Positions 26,633-35,846 of a DNA stretch of 64,000 nt are shown here, in pieces. The DNA is taken from the NCBI RefSeq assembly GCF_900156825.1, contig NZ_FTOV01000002.1:186001-250000 (forward strand). The letters are read 5' to 3'. The translations under genes and the position numbers were made by a program. The stretch's first letter is position 1. Each line of letters begins with the position of its first letter. Source of the stretch: Chryseobacterium gambrini. GTDB taxonomy: Bacteria > Bacteroidota > Bacteroidia > Flavobacteriales > Weeksellaceae. The notes beneath the pieces are model-generated. The model ran no database searches and was not told where the DNA came from. It saw only the letters and a program-made list of their open reading frames with translations.

Positions 26633-27556
26633 TTAATTATCGATCCCACACTGGGAAAATACTTCACAGCTTTCCTCATCATCAAAGAATGATAATTGTA
26701 AATCCTCTGAGGAACTGTCATCTTTGATTTTCTTTTTTAATTGTTCTGCCCTTTTTCTGATATCTTCAACTGTGGAATTTTCTCTGAAAATTTTGATTGG
26801 TAATTCCGGTAGTGGCTTTCCTTCTTTTTTCAGTTTTCTTTTTTTACTTTCCGGAATGTAGTAGCCATATTTATTCTGAAGGTATTCGGCAAATTCAAAC
26901 TTCCAAGGATCATCGATCATTATTTGAGCTTGTTTATCTAAGTTTCGTTTGTAGCAATCACAGCAATTGCCTTCCCATCCTTTTAGATTTAATCTGAACG
27001 GTTGCTGAGCAAACCAAAAATTAACATGCTTTTTTGTAAATGGTTTCCAAGATACAAGCGGATATTTTAAATTATACTCGCTTTTTCCTGAACTCATACG
27101 ATCAAACTCATCAACTCGGATCCCGATGAAAGTGTCGTAATCTTTCTTTTTAAATCCGATACTTTTCATGTAAGAATGAATCGGTCTCTCTTTCAATTCT
27201 CTGGTTGAAAACTTTGAAGAAATGTTCGGTAAACCATATTTTTTCACCATCATTTCGTAAGGAGTATTGTCTCTTAGTTTCCAGTCCTGATTGCGTGTAG
27301 CAGTTTCAAAAGTAACGATCCTGTGAGTTGTTCCTTTTCTTTGATTTAAATGAATTTCGGCTTCAACCCAAATAATTTCACAACCGAAGTGCTCTCCAAT
27401 TTTTCTGACAAATTCAAGGGTTTCATCATTCTCTCTACCAGTATTGGCGAAAATAACAGTGAAATCATATTCGTCACTTTTATTCTGCAGCAACCACCAA
27501 AGCATGAAAGCTGAGGATTCACCACCAGAAAATGATATAAGTCCTTTTTTCTTCAT
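26633..27556 (-). CDS. PP-loop ATPase, PAPS reductase-like
   Basis: 307 residues. The N-terminus LISFSGGESSAFML holds the PP-loop SGGxS (10-14), followed by VIFANTGREND, the adenylate-binding strand of PAPS-reductase/DndC-like enzymes. A Cys cluster (GNCCDCYKRN, near residue 197) could bind a metal or carry sulfur. The C-terminal 60 residues are charged. These enzymes activate a substrate with ATP; relatives reduce PAPS, thiolate tRNA, or add sulfur to DNA. In phages the substrate is usually unknown. It shares one base with the PcfJ-like gene upstream. Confidence 0.75.
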   Translation of the reverse strand: MKKKGLISFSGGESSAFMLWWLLQNKSDEYDFTVIFANTGRENDETLEFVRKIGEHFGCEIIWVEAEIHLNQRKGTTHRIVTFETATRNQDWKLRDNTPYEMMVKKYGLPNISSKFSTRELKERPIHSYMKSIGFKKKDYDTFIGIRVDEFDRMSSGKSEYNLKYPLVSWKPFTKKHVNFWFAQQPFRLNLKGWEGNCCDCYKRNLDKQAQIMIDDPWKFEFAEYLQNKYGYYIPESKKRKLKKEGKPLPELPIKIFRENSTVEDIRKRAEQLKKKIKDDSSSEDLQLSFFDDEESCEVFSQCGIDN

Positions 27557-28887
27557 TATGCGCTGATTAATTGTTTTCTTTTAGGATTTCTTTTATTTAT
27601 TATCTGCTTAATTTTTGGAACATTTTTAAGTATTAAGTCTTCGATCTTTTTACTGTGTTTGCTTTTTTTATGCTTTAAGCCATGACTTTGACGAATTATA
27701 AATGTTCTTAAATCAAATTCAATAGTTTCTATTTTTACACCCTCATATCTTGCTGAAAATATGAGACTGTTTTTTTTATTATAATAGCTATTGGCATAAA
27801 CGCAATGGTGAAACAATTTTCCCTCTTCGTAAAACTCCTGTACATTCTGTAATGGTCGAACGCTTAATTTTCCTGAAGTAAATTCAAGTCCTAAAAATTT
27901 TCCTTTTTCTCTTTGGTATTGCGGTTGTGCAGTATCAATTCTTTTTTTATCACTAATTCCGGTAACTTCCAGTTCTTTCTTAATTTTCAGATTGATATAA
28001 TAATCATGAGCTTTTACAAAATCTTCCGGACAAACGTAATATTTGTTATGAAGATCTTTATCTAAAAAAGCTAAGGCTTCAATGTAATCCCTATATGATT
28101 CCGTATGCTCTTTTTTTATTTTGTACTTATTTCTAAAACATATTCTGAGCGCTGGCCAGTACTCTTCAATGTCTTCATTCGTCCATTGCTCAATGATATT
28201 GATATAGCCTAATTTCAACAATGTTTCTGTTTTAGGGCATTTCTCCAGCTTATTTATTAAAGTTGAAAATTGGATATCTTCTAATCGTTTTGCAGTAATT
28301 CCTCTCTTTAGAAGATCAGAACGGAATTTTGATTCTGGCAGAAAAAACCAAGGAAAAGGATCATAATTTTTATTCGTATAGTAAGTAATACTAAATCCAA
28401 CTTTACGAATTTCTAATGAGCCACAATATCCCCCAGTATATCCGCTTTCTATCATAGAATTGATAACAACCTTCTTACTATTTCCATCATACCAACGTTG
28501 ATTAATTTCCCAGCAAACAATATCTTTTGGCTCTCCTTTTCTGTATCTCACTCTGGTGTAAAAACATCTGGTCACTTGAAAATCGTAAATTCCTTCTTTT
28601 ATTACAGAAGCCAATGCAAATATTCTTAACTCTGTATGATCTTTTATTTGCCTTGTATTTTTTACTTTTAGTTTTGATTGACAGGTAGGGCAGGTTACTT
28701 TTTCATTGGAAATAAGTTTCATATCTACATTTGAACCACATTCCAGACAAAATGCTTTATGTTTTGTTGCATAGCATAATTTAGGATATAGTCGATCAAC
28801 GGCATAAGAAATCTGTTCTGCTGTTAATCTTGGTAGTTTATTTTCTAACTCCTTTACGGCTATTTCTATTTTGGTTTTTGGTTTCAT
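27556..28887 (-). CDS. PcfJ-like protein
   Basis: 443 residues. A zinc-ribbon (CLECGSNVD and CPTCQSKLK, about 48-80) precedes a long middle region and the PcfJ core near the C-terminus: LSVRPLQNVQEFYEEGKLFH, then HCVYANSYYNKK and IIRQSHGLKHKK. PcfJ was named on the enterococcal conjugative plasmid pCF10 and recurs in phages; its biochemical role is not known to me. It follows the PcfK-like gene, the same pairing as on plasmids. Confidence 0.72.
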   Translation of the reverse strand: MKPKTKIEIAVKELENKLPRLTAEQISYAVDRLYPKLCYATKHKAFCLECGSNVDMKLISNEKVTCPTCQSKLKVKNTRQIKDHTELRIFALASVIKEGIYDFQVTRCFYTRVRYRKGEPKDIVCWEINQRWYDGNSKKVVINSMIESGYTGGYCGSLEIRKVGFSITYYTNKNYDPFPWFFLPESKFRSDLLKRGITAKRLEDIQFSTLINKLEKCPKTETLLKLGYINIIEQWTNEDIEEYWPALRICFRNKYKIKKEHTESYRDYIEALAFLDKDLHNKYYVCPEDFVKAHDYYINLKIKKELEVTGISDKKRIDTAQPQYQREKGKFLGLEFTSGKLSVRPLQNVQEFYEEGKLFHHCVYANSYYNKKNSLIFSARYEGVKIETIEFDLRTFIIRQSHGLKHKKSKHSKKIEDLILKNVPKIKQIINKRNPKRKQLISA

Positions 28888-28889
28888 AA

Positions 28890-29318
28890 CTAAGACATTA
28901 ATTCAAAAAGTGATAACTGAGTTCCATCGGCAGGTTTTTCTTCCTTTTTAGGTTTTTTAGGTTTAGCTTCCTGTTTGGGATTTGCTGCAACATTTGCACG
29001 CTCTGGAGTTTTTCGTGGCGGATTATTTTTGTTAATCTCAGCAACTTGCTCTGCGGTTCCACCAACAACGACATGTCCAGATACCTTGGCAATTTTTTTC
29101 AAATCTTTGGTCAAATAATATGTTTTAGCCAATGTAAATACCTCATCATTTGTCATGGCATGAACTCCTAATTTTTTTACCTCTCCCATGATGTATGCGC
29201 AGCAGTCTGTAAGATTTTTATCTTTATTCTGAACTGCTGTGGCCAATTCTGGATCGTTATTGATTTCAGCATCTAAATACGTTTTAATAGCTGTTTCAAA
29301 TGGATTACTTGCTTTCAT
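28890..29318 (-). CDS. PcfK-like protein
   Basis: 142 residues. The N-terminal 80 are helical with FETAIKTYLDAEINNDPELA and CCAYIMGEVKKLG, as in PcfK-like proteins. A Lys/Pro/Glu-rich linker follows, and the C-terminus ends GTQLSLFELMS, a hydrophobic tail that resembles a clamp-binding peptide (QLSLF). This ending hints that it may dock on the beta sliding clamp. It lies 2 bases before the PcfJ-like gene. Confidence 0.65.
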   Translation of the reverse strand: MKASNPFETAIKTYLDAEINNDPELATAVQNKDKNLTDCCAYIMGEVKKLGVHAMTNDEVFTLAKTYYLTKDLKKIAKVSGHVVVGGTAEQVAEINKNNPPRKTPERANVAANPKQEAKPKKPKKEEKPADGTQLSLFELMS

Positions 29319-29332
29319 ATAGTGGTTTTATG

Positions 29333-31849
29333 TTAAAATTCTAAGTGTTCTATTGAATCAAAAAATTCAGTGATATCGTTTATATAGCTGAGATCAATTC
29401 TTCGGAAATCTTTATAGTTTCCACGATGATAACCGTCCTGAATTCTTATGATCTTACACCAGACTTTTGTGCCGGCTCTCTCAAATGTGCATCCAGGTAA
29501 AATGATCTCTCCAGTCAATTTGTATTTACTATTTCTGTTGTAAAAGAAATCGTCAAGTCTTTTCTGCATTGCTGGACCATTCGGTACAATTGCTAAAATT
29601 TCACCGCCCCAATATTCTAAATGCTTACAGGCTTTTATGATGTGTTCCATTGCTGTTTTTCCGGAAGCTCCAAAAGGAGGATTCATTGCGATCTTATTGA
29701 ACTTATTACTGATGTGATAATTTTCAAATGCAATATTGTGAACCTTCCCTGTAGCATTTATTGATAACTCAGAAGCCAGATAATGGCTCGGCTCAATAAA
29801 ATGATTATTTGTATTTCCCGGGAAAAATCTTCCGATCGCTCCATGTCCGGCAGACGGCTCCAGTAAATTTTCATTTGCTTCTGGATTCAACCACTCAACC
29901 ATCTTCATTCCCAGCGGTTCCGGAGTAGCAAAATAATCGACACCTTCTCTGGCTTTATTGGATGAGGTTTTCTTACCACGTGCGAAATAGAATGTTTTAG
30001 CCTTATCAAATTCCGATATCGTGAATAAAAATCTGTCAGCTTCTTTTCCTCCTGTTCCCTGATTTGTATTTGGCTCGTCGGTGTGGGCGTTTTTATATCC
30101 TTCTTTGAATGCCGTTTCCAGATCACGGGCGAGATTTCCCATCGCAAGATTTTCAGCCGTTTTTGATCTCTGCGCAATCTTAGTCGCAAATGCATATCTT
30201 TCCGTAGTGGTTTGGATCGTAGCATACTCGTAAATCGCATTACTTCTTAAACCTTCTCTGTATATCCTGCCTTCGGTTTGGATCGCCTGAGTAGGAGCTG
30301 TAGGAAGTCCTAAGTTGATTAATACTCTTTGGTGTTTTCCTGACCTATCGTGAAGTGAAATCCCTTCCTGTCCTGCCTTGATTTGAACAATAATTAAATT
30401 GGTGTCCGAATCGTCCTCGTTAAACTCATCTATGTATCTGCTGCGGAGTTTTTTATTAATAGTTCCGTTGAACTCTTTCGCCTCCGGAAAATATCTTTTT
30501 AAAGTTTCCCTAACATTGATCAGATCATTAAGGTTTAAATTCCAAAAGTGAGAGTATTCGTCTCTGAAGTTTGAAATTTCAATATCAAGTTCAGGGTTGT
30601 AATCTTCATCTTTATCCAGGAACTCGTCACTGTGAAACTGAAAAGGGTGAGAGGGTAGAGAATTATTGTAATTGTGAAAAACAACTACCTTTCTTCCCAT
30701 TTTCAAATGCTGATAAATTCTTTTCGGGATCTCTCTGGCTTTTATACATTCCAACAGCTGGGTAATGTACAGGTGATTATGTTTTTTATGAATTCTGTCA
30801 CTAAGGATCGGATATTTATCACAGAACGTCTGATCCCAGAACAGCTCAAATCCCGATTCAATTTCTTTTCCGATCTCAGAATCCAGCGTAATAAATTCAC
30901 GCGAATAATCATAATCTAAATTAATCTGTCGGGTAGACATTACACCGAGCTCTCTCTGTCTCTCGAAAAAATTTCTCTCCATCAGGTTTTGATCGACACC
31001 ACTTTCCGGAATGGTGCATTTGTTGTACCTCATCCGATATCCGAAATTCTCAACCATGAATTTGCTCCAGCCTGTCGGCACATTATATCCATCTTCATAG
31101 CTTGGATCTTCTATCGTTTCATTGATCTCAAACAAACAACCGTCTGCATATTTTATTGATTTATGGTAGGCGAAAGGAGTTGCTGAAAGAAAAACAACTT
31201 TTGTTCTATCAACTATTTCAGTAACAATTTTCTTGAAAAGCTCTTTGTTGAAAACTTCTCTACCATATTCATCTGTAGAGTAGAGAGCAGATGATTTTCT
31301 GATTTTGGTTTTTACAACAGATGGAACTTTTACAATTTCCTGATGCTGCATATAGTACGAAGTGGAAATCCCCTGTGCGTTTTGGTTCAAATAATGGCTT
31401 TCATCATAAATAACCAAATCAAATTCTCTAGTTAACAGCGCCTGATTCTGGTAGAAATTTGCATAGGTTGTCACACTTATTTCAAATCCGGGATCGTGAA
31501 CTCCGGAAAGATGATGAACGTTTAAATCAAAGACCTCAGCTTCTTTTTTCCAGTCAGTACATTTTTTTTCGGTAGGAACAATTATTAAAATATTTCTTTT
31601 GTCCTGAGCAAAGAATCGTTTCGCAATACCAAGGCCAACAAAAGTTTTTCCTGTTCCGGTTCCGTTGGTGAATAAATATCCTTTACCAATTTTAAACCTG
31701 TTTTCTGCGAAACTTATATCTTCTGCCTGTGTATCGAAAAGAAAAGGCATCATGTTTTTAATATTTCCAGGATCACCCAGAATTATTGAAGAAACATTTT
31801 GTGTCGCCTCAAAATCAAATGATAATTGTGTGTACTTACCTTCAAACAT
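29333..31849 (-). CDS. Fused SF2 helicase and adenine/cytosine-N methyltransferase-like protein
   Basis: 838 residues. The N-terminal helicase has Walker A GTGTGKT (63-69), DESH (149-152) and C-terminal motifs including AGQEGISLHDRSGKHQRV and QTEGRIYREG. After residue about 630 comes a methyltransferase-like domain with motif I EPSAGHG (664-670) and motif IV NPPFG (723-727), the catalytic signature of amino-methyltransferases. The two-domain layout resembles phage helicase-methylase proteins. It could methylate phage DNA while tracking along it. It also begins with QLSFDF, another clamp-type peptide. The early N-terminus shows no signal sequence. Confidence 0.8.
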   Translation of the reverse strand: MFEGKYTQLSFDFEATQNVSSIILGDPGNIKNMMPFLFDTQAEDISFAENRFKIGKGYLFTNGTGTGKTFVGLGIAKRFFAQDKRNILIIVPTEKKCTDWKKEAEVFDLNVHHLSGVHDPGFEISVTTYANFYQNQALLTREFDLVIYDESHYLNQNAQGISTSYYMQHQEIVKVPSVVKTKIRKSSALYSTDEYGREVFNKELFKKIVTEIVDRTKVVFLSATPFAYHKSIKYADGCLFEINETIEDPSYEDGYNVPTGWSKFMVENFGYRMRYNKCTIPESGVDQNLMERNFFERQRELGVMSTRQINLDYDYSREFITLDSEIGKEIESGFELFWDQTFCDKYPILSDRIHKKHNHLYITQLLECIKAREIPKRIYQHLKMGRKVVVFHNYNNSLPSHPFQFHSDEFLDKDEDYNPELDIEISNFRDEYSHFWNLNLNDLINVRETLKRYFPEAKEFNGTINKKLRSRYIDEFNEDDSDTNLIIVQIKAGQEGISLHDRSGKHQRVLINLGLPTAPTQAIQTEGRIYREGLRSNAIYEYATIQTTTERYAFATKIAQRSKTAENLAMGNLARDLETAFKEGYKNAHTDEPNTNQGTGGKEADRFLFTISEFDKAKTFYFARGKKTSSNKAREGVDYFATPEPLGMKMVEWLNPEANENLLEPSAGHGAIGRFFPGNTNNHFIEPSHYLASELSINATGKVHNIAFENYHISNKFNKIAMNPPFGASGKTAMEHIIKACKHLEYWGGEILAIVPNGPAMQKRLDDFFYNRNSKYKLTGEIILPGCTFERAGTKVWCKIIRIQDGYHRGNYKDFRRIDLSYINDITEFFDSIEHLEF

Positions 31850-31858
31850 CGTTTTTTT

Positions 31859-32308
31859 TTAATTGAGAGTTTCAAACTCTATCTCTATTCTTGGGACTAA
31901 TCCGTAGATTTTTTCAACATTGGAAATTTTACATATCTGAGAATCATTCAGAAAAACAATTCCCTGCAGCGCATCAAATAATGGCTTATTTAGGTTGTCT
32001 GTCAGATCAGGCTTTACATCTTTGTAGAAAACTTTGCCTTGCTCCAGTTCCTTCAGCTTATATTTCGGCCAGTTTTTTTGTGGAGCAAAAACATAAAGAA
32101 GTTTTTTCACATGGATTGCTCCGGAATAAGGTGCAAAACCTGCTGGAAGTTGTGATTTTACATCGTAAGCAATATTTTTTTCATTTCGCTTAACCTCAGC
32201 AGTTTGGTAATGCTGAACGTAGACCTTATTGTTTTTTGTTCTCGCTACTCTTGATCTTACCGACTGTTTTGGCTGTGGAGTTCCTAAGATTTTTAATTTC
32301 AGATTCAT
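31859..32308 (-). CDS. RusA-like Holliday junction resolvase
   Basis: 149 residues. The start LGTPQPKQSVR and the core KPDLTDNLNKPLFDALQG followed by LNDSQI are diagnostic of RusA, which cuts four-way junctions. Asp101, Asp104 and Asp122 match the catalytic acidic residues. Length is slightly above the E. coli protein. It lies in the replication and recombination part of the early operon. Confidence 0.88.
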   Translation of the reverse strand: MNLKLKILGTPQPKQSVRSRVARTKNNKVYVQHYQTAEVKRNEKNIAYDVKSQLPAGFAPYSGAIHVKKLLYVFAPQKNWPKYKLKELEQGKVFYKDVKPDLTDNLNKPLFDALQGIVFLNDSQICKISNVEKIYGLVPRIEIEFETLN

Positions 32309-32408
32309 TTACTTCAATTTTGTAGTTATTGTAATTACTTTTTTCTCGTCTGTTTTGGACGTAAAGCTCTTGGAAAGGCTTTAGCCAGTGTGGTTTATTG
32401 TTTTTCAT
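32226..32408 (-). CDS. Small hypothetical basic protein, 60 aa
   Basis: Basic, polar peptide (KPHWLKPFQELYVQNRR). It overlaps the 157-residue gene by 14 bases and the RusA gene by 83. It bridges an 86-base gap, which supports a real gene, but the long overlap with RusA is a caution. Confidence 0.4.
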   Translation of the reverse strand: MKNNKPHWLKPFQELYVQNRREKSNYNNYKIEVNESEIKNLRNSTAKTVGKIKSSENKKQ

Positions 32409-32826
32409 TTCTTAATCTTTCTATTTCTGCTCTGAGTTTGTGATTTTCTGCTCTTAACTGGAAGGATTCATAGCTCCGTCTGTTTTTTAACTCATACACA
32501 TTCTCCATAATACACATGATGTAGTTAATGTCATGACTTATCTCTTTAAAGTCTTTGTACCAGTCTTTTTTCTGATTTTCAAACATGGCCAATACTTCTT
32601 TTTCGTTGGCTTCATTAGATCCAGGAATTAAATTTCCTCTGGCTTTCAACATTGCTTTTTCGTCACTTTTACCGAGAAAATATTCGATCCTGCCTATTGC
32701 TTTCATCAGCTTATTTCTGACCATTAATTGAGTTTCTCTATCATCCTGAGTGTGAACTCTATCGTCCCATCCCTGACAAAACTGTCGAAAAGCTTCAACT
32801 GCTTCAGAATGGGAAATCGTCTTCAT
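32395..32826 (-). CDS. Hypothetical phage protein, 143 aa
   Basis: The ATG at 32,826 (MKTISHSEAVEAFRQF) is preferred to one 14 codons earlier, which would overlap the helicase gene much further. The protein is helical, with a coiled-coil C-terminus (FQLRAENHKLRAEIERLRNE). It overlaps the end of the DnaB-like gene by 23 bases. No family recognised. Confidence 0.5.
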   Translation of the reverse strand: MKTISHSEAVEAFRQFCQGWDDRVHTQDDRETQLMVRNKLMKAIGRIEYFLGKSDEKAMLKARGNLIPGSNEANEKEVLAMFENQKKDWYKDFKEISHDINYIMCIMENVYELKNRRSYESFQLRAENHKLRAEIERLRNEKQ

Positions 32827-33898
32827 CGTCGTCTTCTGTTTGTGTTGGTTGTACTGGTCCATTTCCAAATGCCTGTTCTGGTGTAAATCTTAAATTGTGT
32901 ATATTCAAATTACTTACTGGACTACGGTCATAAAACTTTGTACAGTTGGCGAATGCGAACTTTGTCGTTTCATTTTCTACATAATACTCGTAATATCTCC
33001 GGCTTTTCCAGTCGAAGTAAATGTCATAAATGCCCCATTTTGCAATTCCTTCTGGCTTAACTTTGAGAATGTGAACATTCGTCTGATTCTCTTTGATGAT
33101 TGGTCCTTTTTCAGGATCATTATTCGGTTCCGGACGATGAACTAAAACCTGCAGCATAGCCTTCCTGTTATTGTTCTTTCCCCCATAGAATTCATCCGCC
33201 AGTGCTAATAATTTTTTTCTCTTACCTGTTTTATGATCTAAAGTTTTCTGAGTTTCCGCCACATGATTGACTATAATGTCATATCGATTGTTTTCTTCAG
33301 CTTCCAGATTAATGCGGTTAAGACATCTTAAAACCTCATTAGCTTTTGGTTCAAAGTCTTCAATATCGTAGATCGGATCAATCACCAGACTATCGAATTT
33401 AATTCCGTAATGCTGCTCAGCTTTAGCCAATTCCTTGTAAATATTTTCAAGGGATTGATAAGCGGAATTTTTTCGATCCTGTTTGAAAACATAAAGCTTA
33501 TCCAGAAGAAAGTGCTCCGCCTCATCGGCTTCTGCATCTGTCATTGCATAAGGATTCTTTGATCCATCAGGTTTAATTTTAGAATATGGCTTACCTTGGT
33601 ATAGTCCACAGAAATGAGAAAAAACTTTCTCGACATCTCCGCTCTCTGTGGTAAAAATTGCAACCTTGAAATTGTATTTCTCGATAAGCTGCATAACCAA
33701 TTCATTTGTAAATTGAGATTTACCATGATTGGGTTCACCTCCGATCAGAATTGTAGTTTTTCTGGATCCCATCAAATACTTACCCTCATCGAATTTATTC
33801 CAGGTTGTAAATCCAAAGTGTATCGGATCAAGCTCTCCGTTTTCACGGATGAATCTCATTCTTTGCTGAGTTCTGCCTAATAAATCTACGAAGCCCAT
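32804..33898 (-). CDS. DnaB-like replicative helicase (RecA-fold ATPase)
   Basis: 364 residues. Walker A GGEPNHGKS (53-61), a Walker B-type strand LVIDPIYDIED, and a sensor-like segment IIVNHVAETQK fit the RecA/DnaB ATPase core. There is no N-terminal primase-binding domain, so it is a short form. The acidic ending (EDDDEDDFPF) resembles the C-terminal tail of ssDNA-binding proteins. It lies next to the initiator-like gene and probably unwinds the phage origin. Confidence 0.8.
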   Translation of the reverse strand: MGFVDLLGRTQQRMRFIRENGELDPIHFGFTTWNKFDEGKYLMGSRKTTILIGGEPNHGKSQFTNELVMQLIEKYNFKVAIFTTESGDVEKVFSHFCGLYQGKPYSKIKPDGSKNPYAMTDAEADEAEHFLLDKLYVFKQDRKNSAYQSLENIYKELAKAEQHYGIKFDSLVIDPIYDIEDFEPKANEVLRCLNRINLEAEENNRYDIIVNHVAETQKTLDHKTGKRKKLLALADEFYGGKNNNRKAMLQVLVHRPEPNNDPEKGPIIKENQTNVHILKVKPEGIAKWGIYDIYFDWKSRRYYEYYVENETTKFAFANCTKFYDRSPVSNLNIHNLRFTPEQAFGNGPVQPTQTEDDDEDDFPF

Positions 33899-34620
33899 GG
33901 TCCAAGAATTTCTGGTTGTAAATTATCGGCTTTTGTCACTGTTTGAGTTTTTACTCCGAATTTTCCTTCATTTCTTTTCCAAGTACCCAACCTGCCTTTT
34001 GTACTCCAAGTTTTTTCCAGTTGAAATTTCATTACTCCGGAAGCGCTTGGCTCAATCCAGTAATCGTAAAAATCTCTTACGGTTTGTTTACCGAATTCTT
34101 TTACAAAAGGTTTTAAGGAATTATAAAATTCTATTTGTGTTAATTGCTTAAATGATTTTTCAGATTCGGAATTACCAACTTCCTGTTTTTCTTTTGGAGG
34201 AACTTTAGTGGGTGGATTTTCTTTTTTACTTTCTTTATTATTTTTAGTTTTGTTTAGTTTATCTTTAGTAGACACTAAGCTCGACACATCCTCGACATGA
34301 ACCTCAGCACTAACCTCTGCATAATCCTCTACATTTTTTGCATAGGTTTTTAAAGAATATTGAGCGGAAGCACTTCCGGATTTCGTTTTAAAGTCTATTA
34401 AGCCTGCTTGCTTCAATCTATTTCTCGCTGAATTAAGAGTACGAACATCTGTCAAGCCGATACTTGATAAAACCTTCTGATTGTTATGATCGAAGGATTC
34501 TCTCCAAGAACACAGATTGTTTACTTTCAATAGGTAGAAGTAAAGAGCAATCTCGGTTGATCGGAATGAATACACTTCATTCATAGTCCAGAAATTGTTT
34601 ATTAGCTTTAAGTAGTTCAT
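33886..34620 (-). CDS. Putative replication initiator / helicase loader with winged helix
   Basis: 244 residues. The N-terminal 95 form a winged-helix domain (STEIALYFYLLKVNN, VRTLNSARNRLKQAGLIDFK). A Lys/Glu/Pro-rich linker follows. The C-terminal block FYDYWIEPSASGVMKFQLEK with TWSTKGRLGTWKRNE recurs in phage replication proteins next to DnaB-like helicases. It overlaps the helicase by 13 bases. Role inferred from domain layout and position. Confidence 0.65.
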   Translation of the reverse strand: MNYLKLINNFWTMNEVYSFRSTEIALYFYLLKVNNLCSWRESFDHNNQKVLSSIGLTDVRTLNSARNRLKQAGLIDFKTKSGSASAQYSLKTYAKNVEDYAEVSAEVHVEDVSSLVSTKDKLNKTKNNKESKKENPPTKVPPKEKQEVGNSESEKSFKQLTQIEFYNSLKPFVKEFGKQTVRDFYDYWIEPSASGVMKFQLEKTWSTKGRLGTWKRNEGKFGVKTQTVTKADNLQPEILGPWAS

Positions 34621-34633
34621 TTTTTAATTTCAG

Positions 34634-35845
34634 TTATTTTTGAAATGGTACATTCGTGAGCTGTCTTCCGTTATTGGATATAAAAAATAATCCTGTTGGG
34701 GTTTGCTCTATTTTCATGGTTTCAATCTTTCCGAAGAATTTTACATTTCCTCCCAGATCCACAACCCATGCGCTTTTTTTTGTTGGAGCTATTCTCATTA
34801 CTCGCCCTACAATCTGATAATAAAGAGCTAATGACATGGTACTTCGGGCAATCAGTACACACTCCAGTTCCGGATAATCGAAACCTGTGGTAAGAACTCC
34901 CACATTTACAACACATCTTATTTTTCCTGATTTGAATTGAGTAAGAATTTTTTCCCGCTCATCTTTTTTTGTTGATCCGGTAAGAAGTACGGCTCCGGGA
35001 ATTCTTCTGGTTACATTCTCAGCCTCTTCAATAAGAGAGCAGAATATTAACAGATTTGGTCTTTTTGCTAACAGTCTATGTGCGTATTGCACAATCTTAG
35101 AAGGCATATCAATAACCTTGTAATATCTTCTCAAAGATTGTTCTGTAAAGTCTGTTCCTGTACTGTTTAGCTGAAGCATTTTTCTGTCGACAACATCAAA
35201 GGAGAAATATTCAAGTTTGGCCAGGTAACCATTATCGAAAAGCTCACTATTTTGGATATAATAAAGAACCTCATCAAATACTTTTGGCTTTGTTCTGGTC
35301 AGGAACTTCAATTGAGCACCTTCCATTGTGTTATGCAACCTGTAAGGAGTTGCTGTAAGTCCTAATACTTTTGCCTTCGGAAAAGCTGAAATAAATTCCT
35401 CATACATTCCTCCCTTTGGATTTACTAAGTGGCATTCATCAATGATAATGTGTTCCAGTCCCTCAAAAAGATGCTTTTTATTAATGATGCTGCCGATTGT
35501 ACAGAAAGTAATATTATCTACTTTTTTTTGTCCTGCAGAAGCAGAATAAATGGAAGCCTTAAAACCTTGACTGATATACTTTGCGAAATTCTGTTCCAGG
35601 ATTTCCTTAGAAGGCTGTAGGATCACCGTCTTTCCGGTCAAAGGAGCAAGCATATTTGCTATGACCACAGATTTACCTGCTCCGGTTGTAAGGATAAGAA
35701 GAACATTCTTTTTTGAGTTTCCCTGAAAATATTTTATGCCAGCTTCAACCGCTTCTTTTTGATATGGCCTCAATGTGAACTTTGGCTTTTCAGCGATTGT
35801 AAATAAATTTGGCGCGTTTTCTTTAACGATTTCAGCTATTGACAT
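34634..35845 (-). CDS. SF2 DEAD/DEAH-type helicase
   Basis: 403 residues. Motif Q region LRPYQKEAVEAG, motif I TGAGKS (54-59), motif II DECH (136-139), motif III GLTATPYR and motif VI IVGRVMR are all present. It resembles the UvrB/SSL2-like helicases found in phage replication modules. Ends with a short beta extension. It lies just upstream of the initiator-like gene. Confidence 0.85.
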   Translation of the reverse strand: MSIAEIVKENAPNLFTIAEKPKFTLRPYQKEAVEAGIKYFQGNSKKNVLLILTTGAGKSVVIANMLAPLTGKTVILQPSKEILEQNFAKYISQGFKASIYSASAGQKKVDNITFCTIGSIINKKHLFEGLEHIIIDECHLVNPKGGMYEEFISAFPKAKVLGLTATPYRLHNTMEGAQLKFLTRTKPKVFDEVLYYIQNSELFDNGYLAKLEYFSFDVVDRKMLQLNSTGTDFTEQSLRRYYKVIDMPSKIVQYAHRLLAKRPNLLIFCSLIEEAENVTRRIPGAVLLTGSTKKDEREKILTQFKSGKIRCVVNVGVLTTGFDYPELECVLIARSTMSLALYYQIVGRVMRIAPTKKSAWVVDLGGNVKFFGKIETMKIEQTPTGLFFISNNGRQLTNVPFQK

Positions 35846-35846
35846 T

